A DNA stretch of 58,509 nucleotides from Actinomadura sp. KC216 (GTDB lineage: Bacteria > Actinomycetota > Actinomycetes > Streptosporangiales > Streptosporangiaceae). Positions 50,597 through 57,479 of the stretch are shown here, piece after piece (within the stretch, counting starts at the first letter, position 1; each line of letters begins with the position of its first letter). Under the pieces are notes generated by a model. It made no database searches. It was given only the letters and a program-made list of their open reading frames with translations, and was not told the origin of the DNA. Position numbers and translations under genes: made by a program. Location: assembly GCF_004348535.1 (NCBI RefSeq), contig NZ_SMJX01000012.1, positions 1 through 58,509 on the forward strand. The letters run 5' to 3'.

Positions 50597-50917
50597 TCAT
50601 CGATGAGCGCACAGGGCCCGGTCGGTCAGCTTCAGGCACCTGGTCAGCTGGGCCTTCTTAGCTTCGGGGTAGCTCGGCTCGGAGGCGAGCACGATCTCCA
50701 CGCTCGTCCGGCCGTCCGCAGAAGCGGCGTTGACGCTGGCGACGCCCCAGCTGACGCCTCCGTGGAACCAGACCCAGGTGCCGCATTGCGTCCGGTGTTT
50801 GGCCAGGCCGAGCCCGTACCCGGCCTCCCTGTAGATCACCTGCCACTCTGAGGCCACCCCCAGGATGGGAACCAACCGAGATGGCAGAAGGCCTTCGACG
50901 GAGCCTGCGAAGCTCAC
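50597..50917 (-). pseudogene. C-terminal fragment of a serine beta-lactamase-like/D-Ala-D-Ala carboxypeptidase
   Basis: About 75 residues resemble the end of class C beta-lactamase-like carboxypeptidases: EAGYGLGLAKHRTQCGTWVW followed by FHGGVSWGVASVNAASADGR (the HGG motif near the active site) and TSVEIVLASEPS. The SxxK and YxN catalytic parts, which should lie 200-300 residues upstream, are absent; upstream DNA has no matching frame. Hence a truncated remnant. Confidence 0.55.
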
Positions 50918-51093
50918 TGGTTCGAGTTCGCTCAGCCGTTAATGCGTCGATACGAGACCGGCCTCCGTACAAAACCGGCTTGCCCGGTTGTTCGTCGCAC
51001 GCCATAATGATCATCCATTTTGCTGGCGACATGGTGCCTGCAAACTGAATTGGTCAATTCACTGACCGTCACTTTTTGCAGCGAGGAGATGAG

Positions 51094-51420
51094 ATGCGAC
51101 GAGTCGCGCTCGGTATCGGAGTTCTGACGGTCGCGGGAGCAGTCGCTGTACCGACCCCCGCAAACGCCGCGTCCGGCAAGCTTATTTTCGACCAGCGCAA
51201 TGGTTACCGGGTCGTCATCGAGAACCCTCCTGCGGGAGCCTGCTATAACCTCTCGTCCCAGGCCGGGCACACCAAGGTCGGCGCCCTCTATAACGAGACC
51301 ACCAGGCCGATCAAGCTCATCATGCGTCCGAACTGCACCGATCAGGCCGGCTGGTTCAATCTTCCACCGTCCGAGAACACGCTCTACGCGCCGGACGAGA
51401 GCATCCTGATCTTGGAGTAA
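51094..51420 (+). CDS. Small secreted protein
   Basis: 108 residues from ATG 51094 (GAGGAG five bases upstream). Signal peptide RRVALGIGVLTVAGAVAVPT with cleavage near ANA-AS. The mature 80 residues contain two Cys (ACYNLSSQAGHTKVGALYNE, MRPNCTDQAGWFNLPPSENT) probably joined by a disulfide, and end DESILILE. No known family recognised. Followed directly by a strong terminator, so it is a single-gene transcript. Confidence 0.75.
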   Translation: MRRVALGIGVLTVAGAVAVPTPANAASGKLIFDQRNGYRVVIENPPAGACYNLSSQAGHTKVGALYNETTRPIKLIMRPNCTDQAGWFNLPPSENTLYAPDESILILE

Positions 51421-51436
51421 CCAGGACGTTGTCCTC

Positions 51437-51469
51437 AAAGGCCCGGAACCGTCATCGGTCCGGGCCTTT
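51437..51469 (+). terminator. Intrinsic terminator after the secreted protein
   Basis: AAAGGCCCGG with bulged A, then ACCG, loop TCAT, CGGT and CCGGGCCTTT, followed by T. A classical stem with T-run on the plus strand and A-run on the minus, so usable in both directions. Confidence 0.88.
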
Positions 51470-51535
51470 TGGGTGGCCGGAGACTCCATGGACGCAGGGT
51501 CGCCTGCCTCAGCTCGGCCCTGCCGCCAGGCGCTC

Positions 51536-52099
51536 TCAGCCCTCACCGAGAGCGGAGACAAGCCACTGCGCTGCCAGGGCGACCTCGGGATCGGCATCTT
51601 GCGTCAACCGGCGCGCAGCCATTACTTCGGCGCGAACGGCCCGGTGAGCCGATCGTTCCCACTCCACCTTCGGTCTGTAACCGGGCGAGTCCCCCAAGGC
51701 GGCTGCGGCCTGGCTCCAGGCGTCGCTACACCAAATCTCTTGCAGGAACTGCAGGATCTCAGGCCGACAGGTCACCTGCGGCGCCTGCGTCAACTCCCAC
51801 AACAGCGGAACGGCCGCAGCGGTCGCCTGCTCAACCGCTATACCATCCCGACACAGCAGAAAGCGCAGGTCACCCAACGCCGCAAGCGCATCGTCCGGAC
51901 CACTCCACGCGACCTTCGCCAGCAGCGACGGGCCCTTGGCCGCAGACCCCGAAGAAGCAGCGAGCTCGCCCCAGGCGACCAACTTCGCTCGCTTCAACAG
52001 CGTCCCCACACCCGCCCCCTCAAAGCGCCCACTAGTACGACCCATAGACCCGCTTCCGAGGGCCCGGTCATCCAGCCGATCACCCGATTCTGCAAGCAT
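51536..52099 (-). CDS. Hypothetical HEAT-like helical protein
   Basis: 187 residues if started at ATG 52099; the frame extends to 52213 and a further ATG lies at 52045. The body is alpha-helical and repeat-like: LLKRAKLVAWGELAASSGSA, LAKVAWSGPDDALAALGDLR, AAAVPLLWELTQAPQVTCRP, EVALAAQWLVSALGEG. Similar helices occur in small actinobacterial proteins of unknown role near immunity-type loci. Function unknown. Confidence 0.5.
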   Translation of the reverse strand: MLAESGDRLDDRALGSGSMGRTSGRFEGAGVGTLLKRAKLVAWGELAASSGSAAKGPSLLAKVAWSGPDDALAALGDLRFLLCRDGIAVEQATAAAVPLLWELTQAPQVTCRPEILQFLQEIWCSDAWSQAAAALGDSPGYRPKVEWERSAHRAVRAEVMAARRLTQDADPEVALAAQWLVSALGEG

Positions 52100-52320
52100 G
52101 CCGCTCGCTCGCGCCCGCCCGGAACCACACCAATCCTGCCAAGCGCCCACTGCCCCGGCTGCCGTTCCAGACAGCGTTCGGCTTCTACACCCGCCACATC
52201 CGGTCACCAACACTCACCAACCGTCTCCGGCGTAAGGCTCCAGTCGCTGGACTCCTGGGGGGATCGCATGCCTGGCCCGGACCGTGCCGCGCGGTGGTAG
52301 ACCCGTCCACGGTACGAGGG

Positions 52321-52355
52321 TTGCGTTTATTGCGTATGTTGCGGATACTGCATAC
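52321..52355 (+). promoter_or_regulatory. Leaderless promoter with operator for the antitoxin-toxin operon
   Basis: TTGCGT (52321-52326), a 17-bp spacer, GATACT (52344-52349), then the ATG at 52356 seven bases later, as expected for a leaderless message. Inverted repeat GTATG (52334-52338) / CATAC (52351-52355) brackets the -10, a plausible autoregulatory operator. Confidence 0.6.
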
Positions 52356-52796
52356 ATGACGACTGTGCAAGCCAAGCGCCTAAGCCCCGGAACAATCGAT
52401 GCCGAACTGGCCAAACGGGCCAAGCGGCGGATCGCTGACTACCTCACCAGCAACCCCGACGCTCAGCAGATCCGAGTTACCGGTGAGCTTGCAGGTGAGC
52501 ACGCCCTGGTCCTGCCACGCGAGGTGGTTGACCTGCTCGCGTTCATCCTCATCCAGGCTGCCCAGGGCCGGGGAGTGAACGTCATGCCTCTCAAGGCTGA
52601 GCTGACCACCCAGCAGGCGGCCGACATCCTCAACGTATCCCGTCCCTATCTGATCGGCCTGCTGGAAGACGGCAAGATCCCGTATCGGCTGGTTGGGCGA
52701 CACCGCCGGATCAGGTATGAGGATCTGCTCGACTACCAGCGACGCGATGATGCTGAGCGCCGAGCTGCGGCCGATGAGTTGTCAGTGCTCGGCTAG
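52356..52796 (+). CDS. Antitoxin with excisionase-like MerR/HTH_17 DNA-binding domain
   Basis: 146 residues from ATG 52356. The first 75 residues form an alpha-helical dimer-like region (IDAELAKRAKRRIADYLTSN, LVLPREVVDLLAFILIQAAQ). The C-terminal 55 hold the excisionase-type helix-turn-helix (ELTTQQAADILNVSRPYLIG, LLEDGKIPYRLVGRHRRIRY). This antitoxin type is paired with PIN RNases in actinobacteria. The frame is intact while the partner toxin is frameshifted, and the operon promoter shows an inverted repeat for self-repression. Confidence 0.85.
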   Translation: MTTVQAKRLSPGTIDAELAKRAKRRIADYLTSNPDAQQIRVTGELAGEHALVLPREVVDLLAFILIQAAQGRGVNVMPLKAELTTQQAADILNVSRPYLIGLLEDGKIPYRLVGRHRRIRYEDLLDYQRRDDAERRAAADELSVLG

Positions 52797-52814
52797 GAGC
52801 TGGGTAACTGAGCC

Positions 52815-53370
52815 ATGGCCTTCGTCGTGGTCTATGACGCCAACGTACTGTTCGGCAACACAATGCGGGACTTGTTCGTCCGCATCGCCATGAAGCGGAC
52901 CAGCAGGATCCGCGCCAAGTGGACCGACCAGATCCTGGATGAAGTATTCAAGAACCTCGCCGCTCGGCGGCCGGACATAGCTGAGACTACCCAGGGTTCG
53001 GCAATTGATGAACCGTGCGGTGCCGGACGCGATAGTGACCGACTATGAGCCGCTGATCGAGGGCTTAAAACTGCCGGACCCAGACGACCGCCACGTGCTG
53101 GCCGCTGCCATCAAGGCGGGGGCTCAGGTCATCGTTACTGCAAATGTCAGGGACTTTCCCAGGGAGGCTCTGCAGCCTTGGGCTCTGGAAGCCAAGACAC
53201 CGGATGAGTTCATTCTCGATCAGATCGACATCGACGACCGCAACGTGTGGGCATGTGTTCAAGAGATCGCAGACACTCGGAACAACCCGCCGGGTACCGT
53301 GGATGACGTACTCGATGAGCTAGAACACGCTGGTCTGGTGGAGGCTGTAGCAGAGTTGCGAGCGCCATAA
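52815..53370 (+). pseudogene. PIN-domain toxin (RNase), frameshifted
   Basis: First frame: MAFVVVYDANVLFGNTMRDL (Asp of the PIN active site) to KWTDQILDEVFKNLAARRPD. Second frame resumes as VRQLMNRAVPDAIVTDYEPL, LPDPDDRHVLAAAIKAGAQV, IVTANVRDFP with the remaining acidic residues, ending at 53370. One extra C in the CCC run at 52990-52992 explains the shift; removing it restores about 184 residues. The gene begins 18 bp after the antitoxin. Truncated product of the first frame would lack most catalytic acids, so the toxin is inactive unless this is a sequencing error. Confidence 0.75.
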
Positions 53371-53443
53371 CTACCGTTTGAGGTGCTGCGACGGGCAAGC
53401 TCCGCCCGTCTCTTATCTATCGCCCCAGCCACTCGGTTTTCCT

Positions 53444-53627
53444 CTAGCGGTCTTTGAGGGTCTGGGTGAGGTGGCGGAAGTCGTTGTGGTTAAGGGCGAG
53501 CTTGGGGCCATTGGGGTTTTTGCTGTCTCGGATGGCGATCACATTGCTCACAGAGGTAAGCTCCACGCAGTCACCGCCGTTCTCGGCGCTCTTGCGTGCC
53601 TTGCGCCACAGCGTTACTCAGGTCCAT
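53444..53627 (-). pseudogene. DUF397 gene, broken by a 2-bp deletion
   Basis: Fourth member of the tandem DUF397 array. ATG 53627 reads MDLSNAV and then loses frame because GTGTGG of the neighbouring copy is GTGG here (around 53607-53610). In the shifted frame the rest is intact: WRKARKSAENGGDCVELTSV, AIRDSKNPNGPKLALNHNDF, RHLTQTLKDR, stop at 53444. No alternative start exists in that frame after an in-frame TGA. Confidence 0.75.
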
Positions 53628-53659
53628 TTCTCGCCTCGGTACGGTAAGTCAGCTGGTGG

Positions 53660-53845
53660 TTAGAGGTTCTTGAGGATCTGGGTGAGGTGGCGGAAGTCGT
53701 TGTGGCTAAGGAAGAGCTTGGGGCCATTGGGGTTCTTGCTGTCGCGAATGGCCACGGTTTCAGGGAGGCTGGCAACTTCTACGCAGTTGCCGCCGTTCTC
53801 CGTCGTCCCACGCGCCTTGCGCCACACAGCGTTACTCAGGTCCAT
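53660..53845 (-). CDS. DUF397 protein (array copy)
   Basis: 61 residues: MDLSNAVWRKARGTTENGGN, CVEVASLPETVAIRDSKNPN, GPKLFLSHNDFRHLTQILKN. Very similar to the copy at 54097, and the 3' ends of all array members share nearly the same DNA, so recent tandem duplication or gene conversion is likely. Presumed small partner of the Scr1-type regulator at the head of the array. Confidence 0.93.
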   Translation of the reverse strand: MDLSNAVWRKARGTTENGGNCVEVASLPETVAIRDSKNPNGPKLFLSHNDFRHLTQILKNL

Positions 53846-53877
53846 TTCTCGCCTCGGTGCGGCAAATCAGCTGGTTG

Positions 53878-54063
53878 TTAGAGGTTCTTGAGAAGCTGGG
53901 TGAGGTGGCGGAAGTCGTGGTGGCTGATGGTGAGTTTGGGGCCGTGAGGGTCTTTGCTGTCGCGGACGCTAAAGTGGATCGGGGTGCGGGCTACTTCGAT
54001 GCACTCGCCGCCGTTGGCGCCACTGTAGGACGACTTTCGCCACGTGCTTTGGATCAGGTCCAT
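53878..54063 (-). CDS. DUF397 protein (array copy, most divergent)
   Basis: 61 residues: MDLIQSTWRKSSYSGANGGE, CIEVARTPIHFSVRDSKDPH, GPKLTISHHDFRHLTQLLKN. Same length and spacing as its neighbours but different central sequence (SSYSGANGGECIEVA, the commonest DUF397 form), which may give it a different partner or strength. Confidence 0.93.
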   Translation of the reverse strand: MDLIQSTWRKSSYSGANGGECIEVARTPIHFSVRDSKDPHGPKLTISHHDFRHLTQLLKNL

Positions 54064-54096
54064 TTCTCTACCCCCGTCCTGTGAACCAGCTTGTTG

Positions 54097-54282
54097 TTAG
54101 AGGTTCTTGAGGGTTTGAGTGAGGTGGCGGAAGTCGTTGTGGCTTAGGAAGAGCTTGGGGCCATTGGGGTTCTTGCTGTCTCGGATGGCTACGGTTTCAG
54201 GGATGCTGGCGACTTCTACGCAGTTGCCGCCGTTGGAGGTGCTGCGGTTGGCCTTGCGCCACACAGCCTGAGTCAGGTCCAT
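54097..54282 (-). CDS. DUF397 protein (array copy next to regulator)
   Basis: 61 residues from ATG 54282: MDLTQAVWRKANRSTSNGGN, CVEVASIPETVAIRDSKNPN, GPKLFLSHNDFRHLTQTLKN. In the repaired regulator frame the upstream gene would end at 54273, inside this gene, giving a 10-bp coupled overlap. In the sequence as given the regulator stops at 54305, 22 bp earlier. Confidence 0.93.
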   Translation of the reverse strand: MDLTQAVWRKANRSTSNGGNCVEVASIPETVAIRDSKNPNGPKLFLSHNDFRHLTQTLKNL

Positions 54283-54304
54283 CTCTCTTCCACCATTCTG
54301 CGGA

Positions 54305-55075
54305 TCAGGTCGATACTCGCTGCCATCGGCAGTGCCAGGCTGCGAAGTTCGCGGAGGGTTTTGCGATCGTAGCCAGGGCGTCTGGCTCACTCAAGGTGAG
54401 TCCACGATACCCGCTCTCGACGTACGCCACTTCGGAGCGATCCTGAAGCGTGGCCACGACGAAGGCGCCCGAGTTGCCCGCGTGCTCGCCGCGGTTCGGC
54501 ACGATCTGGATGGTGAGGTTGGGGCCAGCCATGCTGATCAGGTATTCAAGCTGCTCGCGCATGATTTCCTTGTTGCCGGTCTCGCGGTACAAGACCGCCT
54601 CGTCCAGCAAAACGGTCAGCGCTGGGGGTTGGTCCCTGCGGAGGATTTCCTGACGCTTGAGGCGGGCATCGACCGCCTCCTTGTCTCCGTGGAGGATCGC
54701 GTTTGCATACGCGGGCGTCTGTAGAAGGCCAGGTACGACGGTGAGGCTGTACTCCGTGAGCTCTACGGCCTCGGCCTCGACGGTGGGCCAGTCGAACCAT
54801 GTGGGGTAGGCCGCGTCCATGACGAGGTCTTTCCAGAGCTCCTGAATCTGCCCATCAGCCCCAAGCGTCTCGTCGGCCGCAGTGGCGAACTCGAACCGGC
54901 AGCGGGTGCGTCCGAGTTCTACCAAAGATACATATTGGGTTGTTACGCCCAATTTATTGGCCAGCCGTTCCTGGCTGAGCCCGGTGGCGGTGCGGTAGCG
55001 CCGGACCGCCTTGCCAAAGGCGATCAGCATGGGGGACGCACCGTTGCGTTTGCCCTGCTGGCGGGAGGCTGTCAT
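54305..55075 (-). CDS. Scr1/WhiJ-type XRE regulator with frameshifted C-terminus
   Basis: 256 residues from ATG 55075 as read. XRE domain: FGKAVRRYRTATGLSQERLA, NKLGVTTQYVSLVELGRTRC. DUF5753: WFDWPTVEAEAVELTEYSLT, VVPGLLQTPAYANAILHGDK, RLKRQEILRRDQPPALTVLL. After LSEPDALA the last residues are foreign; the +1 frame continues as YDRKTLRELRSLALPMAASI and DLIRRMVEER, the expected family ending, with a stop overlapping the next DUF397 gene. A missing base near 54373 accounts for it. The protein may still fold since only the last 30 residues change. Confidence 0.85.
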   Translation of the reverse strand: MTASRQQGKRNGASPMLIAFGKAVRRYRTATGLSQERLANKLGVTTQYVSLVELGRTRCRFEFATAADETLGADGQIQELWKDLVMDAAYPTWFDWPTVEAEAVELTEYSLTVVPGLLQTPAYANAILHGDKEAVDARLKRQEILRRDQPPALTVLLDEAVLYRETGNKEIMREQLEYLISMAGPNLTIQIVPNRGEHAGNSGAFVVATLQDRSEVAYVESGYRGLTLSEPDALATIAKPSANFAAWHCRWQRVST

Positions 55076-55089
55076 ACAGCAATGGTGAC

Positions 55090-55115
55090 TCAAGCGCCCT
55101 CAAGTTGCCATCAAG
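55090..55115. promoter_or_regulatory. Three TCAAG direct repeats in the regulator/ATPase promoter
   Basis: TCAAG at 55090-55094, 55100-55104 and 55111-55115, spaced 10 and 11 bp, in the gap between the divergent Scr1-type regulator and RsbW-like ATPase genes. One helical turn spacing suits cooperative binding by a regulator. Different from the palindrome used in the 42-45 kb module. Confidence 0.45.
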
Positions 55116-55220
55116 TTAGAGATAGTCGGTTTTCTCTTTCTTTCGGGCTTGATGGGTCCCGGGAAGCGTCGGCTGCCTCAATTGCGAGCAAGCAACCAGA
55201 CACGTTCGAGGGGCATGGTG

Positions 55221-55619
55221 ATGACTACAGGGGCTTTTGCGCCGGGGAGGTCGGGGCTGGTTCTGGAGCCGACGGACCGGGCGCCCGCTGAGGCGCGGTG
55301 CTATATCGCCAAGCGGTTCCGTGAGCTGGGGTGCGACGACGACTACGTCGCTCGGATCGTGGTTACGGAACTGGTTACAAATGCATACAAGCACGTCGGA
55401 TTCGGGCAGATCGTGGTTCGGGTTTTCCAGGACAAGCGTGACGATCTGGTCGTCATCGAGGTCCGGGACGACGGGACGGGGCTGCCCGTCGTCCGGGACG
55501 AGGACCACGACGCGACGTGCGGGCGCGGCCTGCTGCTGGTGGTGCAGCTCGTCCACGACTGGGGCGTCAGGCAGCTCGATGAGGAAGGGAAGGTCGTATG
55601 GGCTCGCTGCGGCCGCTGA
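55221..55619 (+). CDS. RsbW-like ATP-binding protein (HATPase_c)
   Basis: 132 residues from ATG 55221 (GAGGGG seven bases upstream; ATG 55215 is too close to it). A complete anti-sigma-kinase-like ATPase: DDDYVARIVVTELVTNAYKH (N box), IEVRDDGTGLPVV (G1, DxGxG intact) and CGRGLLLVVQLVHDWGV (G2). Divergent from the Scr1-type regulator and its DUF397 array. Unlike the ATPase at 44934, its nucleotide motifs are canonical. Overlaps the next gene by 22 bp. Confidence 0.9.
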   Translation: MTTGAFAPGRSGLVLEPTDRAPAEARCYIAKRFRELGCDDDYVARIVVTELVTNAYKHVGFGQIVVRVFQDKRDDLVVIEVRDDGTGLPVVRDEDHDATCGRGLLLVVQLVHDWGVRQLDEEGKVVWARCGR

Positions 55620-55975
55620 ACGTCCGGGCCGAACGGTACGTGCTGCGATGGCGGACGCGGCTCGGGCGAGGCACGGCGATCCGCTACCTCGATCTGCTGG
55701 ACGGGGCCATCACGTCCAAGTGCTACAGGTGCGTCAGGCTCTACCAGGTCGAGGAGGTCCCCACTTGGCCGCCGCTCCTGTGGGTCTTCGCCTTCAGCCC
55801 GAGCAACCACGTCAAGGTCGTGGTTAGGGTGCGTGCTACGCCGGGTGGTGCGTGGGGATACTACGAGGCTGGGCGCGGTAGGTGCGGTTACCTCGCGGGC
55901 TGTGGTGACCTCGAGTACGCCACCGAGCAGGTGGACGCGCTTCTCAGGCACCGCATGTTCCCCGCCACCTGGTAG
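55598..55975 (+). CDS. Hypothetical protein coupled to the ATPase
   Basis: 125 residues; ATG 55598 lies inside the ATPase gene, so translation is coupled. Basic N-terminus (RPLNVRAERYVLRWRTRLGR) followed by DLLDGAITSKCYRCVRLYQV and a Trp/Pro-rich middle, with paired Cys (CYRC, CGYLAGC) that might bind metal. No family recognised. Tight overlap suggests it works with the RsbW-like protein. Confidence 0.7.
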   Translation: MGSLRPLNVRAERYVLRWRTRLGRGTAIRYLDLLDGAITSKCYRCVRLYQVEEVPTWPPLLWVFAFSPSNHVKVVVRVRATPGGAWGYYEAGRGRCGYLAGCGDLEYATEQVDALLRHRMFPATW

Positions 55976-55986
55976 CTGGTTCGGCT

Positions 55987-56244
55987 TTAGGGGACGTCGG
56001 GGTCCAGTTTCGCCGCTATGGCGTAGTGGATTTCGATGTCGCGGTAGGTGGTGTTCTCCTGGACCTTGTCCGGGAGGTTGGCGCGGTCGCTGCCAGACGT
56101 GGAGTCGTCGCCGGCGTTTCCTGTGAAGATGACCGAGCTTTCGGGGGCCACGTGGAAGCGGAGTTCGTCGGCCTTCACCTTGGCTGTGAAGAGGATGTCG
56201 GCCGTCCGGCGGACTTCTGCGTCTGGGAGGCCGTCATGACTCAT
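55987..56244 (-). CDS. Small hypothetical protein, end of SRPBCC operon
   Basis: 85 residues from ATG 56244, which overlaps the repeat-protein gene by 11 bp. Body: RRTADILFTAKVKADELRFH, VAPESSVIFTGNAGDDSTSG, RDIEIHYAIAAKLDPDVP. Predominantly beta, acidic, no signal peptide. Third gene of the operon with the SRPBCC and 11-mer repeat proteins. Function unknown. Confidence 0.7.
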   Translation of the reverse strand: MSHDGLPDAEVRRTADILFTAKVKADELRFHVAPESSVIFTGNAGDDSTSGSDRANLPDKVQENTTYRDIEIHYAIAAKLDPDVP

Positions 56245-57430
56245 GGTCGGTCGGCTCCTTTTCCGGTGAGCTGGGTGGCTGGGAGAACATCCGGAGCAGG
56301 GCCCGGCCGAGGTCTCGTATGGACTCTTCGGTTCCGTGCAGTGCGGTCTGGAGGTCTGTGCCCTCCTGGTCGTCGGACTTGGTTTCCTGTGCGTCGTTGT
56401 CGTCTCCCGTGTCCTCCTTGACGGCATCGTCTGAGGACGTGTCCGTGACTGCCTCGCTTGCGCTTTCGGTGCTCTTGCCTAGGTTTTGGACGGTGTCGCC
56501 TGCACCTTCGGTGGCCTTGCCGGTGGTCTCCGCGACCTGGCCAGCGCCCTCGCCGGTGCTCTTGGCGGCGTCACCTGCGCCTTTGCCCACGTCTTCGGTT
56601 GCGCGCCCGGCACTTTCGGCCGCGCGTCCGGTGCCCTTGCCTACGTCCTGGACGGCGTCGCTTGCACCTTCGCCGACGTTTTCGACTGCTCCGCCTGTGC
56701 CTCGGCCGACCTCTTGGACCGCGCCGCCTGCCCCGTGTCCTACGTCCTGGACGGCTCCGCCTGCGCCTTCGCCGACGTTCTCTACCGCGCCGCCTGCGCC
56801 TCGGCCTACGTCCTGGACGGCTCCGCCTGCGCCGCGTCCGACATCCTGGACTGCGCCGCCTGCGCCTCGGCCTACGTCCTGGACGGCTCCGCCTGCGCCG
56901 CGTCCGACATCCTGGACTGCGCCGCCTGCGCCTCGGCCTACGTCTTGGACTGCGCCGCCTGCGCCTCGGCCTACGTCTTGGACGGCGCCTCTTGCGCCTC
57001 TGCCTACCTCGCCTACGGCGGTGCCGGTTCCGGTGCCTATTTCGCGGGCCGCCGCCTCCACGCCGCGGCCGACGTGCTGGAGGATCTCGGGGTTGCGGTC
57101 GAGGGTGGTCAGGACGCGGTCGACGATGATGGCCACGTTGTCGAGCCGGACCTTGAGCTGCGCCTGAGCCTCGACGCCCTTGATGTCCAGCTTGACCCTG
57201 CCGAGGAACACGTCCGCGCCGACGTTCAGCTTCAGCAGGTCAAGTACCTGGGCGACGAGGGAGACGTGCGCTTCCAGGTTCTCGACCTCAAGGGATATCT
57301 CGTCCACCTTGAGCAGGGGGACGTCGAGGTAGACGTCCGGGCCCTCGCCTGGTCGCGGGCTCTTGTCCGGAGCCACGGGTTTGCCGGTCAGGCCTTCTGG
57401 TTCCGGATTGCCGGATGCGTCGTCGCCCAT
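56234..57430 (-). CDS. 11-residue tandem-repeat protein (LEA-like)
   Basis: 398 residues. Residues 32-117 form a compact conserved part (YLDVPLLKVDEISLEVENLE, LKLNVGADVFLGRVKLDIKG, VRLDNVAIIVDRVLTTLDRN). Residues 142-273 are twelve 11-residue units of consensus VGRGAGGAVQD, five of them identical, followed by degenerate units to about 340 and an acidic tail. Eleven-residue amphipathic repeats recall group 3 LEA proteins. From memory, similar proteins accompany gas-vesicle or stress loci in actinobacteria, but no gvp gene is present here. Overlaps the next gene by 11 bp. Confidence 0.8.
   Translation of the reverse strand: MGDDASGNPEPEGLTGKPVAPDKSPRPGEGPDVYLDVPLLKVDEISLEVENLEAHVSLVAQVLDLLKLNVGADVFLGRVKLDIKGVEAQAQLKVRLDNVAIIVDRVLTTLDRNPEILQHVGRGVEAAAREIGTGTGTAVGEVGRGARGAVQDVGRGAGGAVQDVGRGAGGAVQDVGRGAGGAVQDVGRGAGGAVQDVGRGAGGAVQDVGRGAGGAVENVGEGAGGAVQDVGHGAGGAVQEVGRGTGGAVENVGEGASDAVQDVGKGTGRAAESAGRATEDVGKGAGDAAKSTGEGAGQVAETTGKATEGAGDTVQNLGKSTESASEAVTDTSSDDAVKEDTGDDNDAQETKSDDQEGTDLQTALHGTEESIRDLGRALLRMFSQPPSSPEKEPTDHES
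56609..57007. repeat. 33/66-bp coding minisatellite
   Basis: DNA underlying the 11-residue repeats. A 66-bp unit at 56821-56886 is repeated almost exactly from 56887. Copy number is likely to vary between strains and to be hard to assemble. Confidence 0.85.
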
Positions 57431-57479
57431 CGTTTCCCCCCGATCCGCCGTTCGGATCCCCGTACCCTCGGGTGCGGGG

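Noticed and set aside
56609..57007. Regularly spaced repeats considered as a CRISPR array
   Set aside because: The units are contiguous 33/66-bp coding repeats with no unique spacers and no cas genes.
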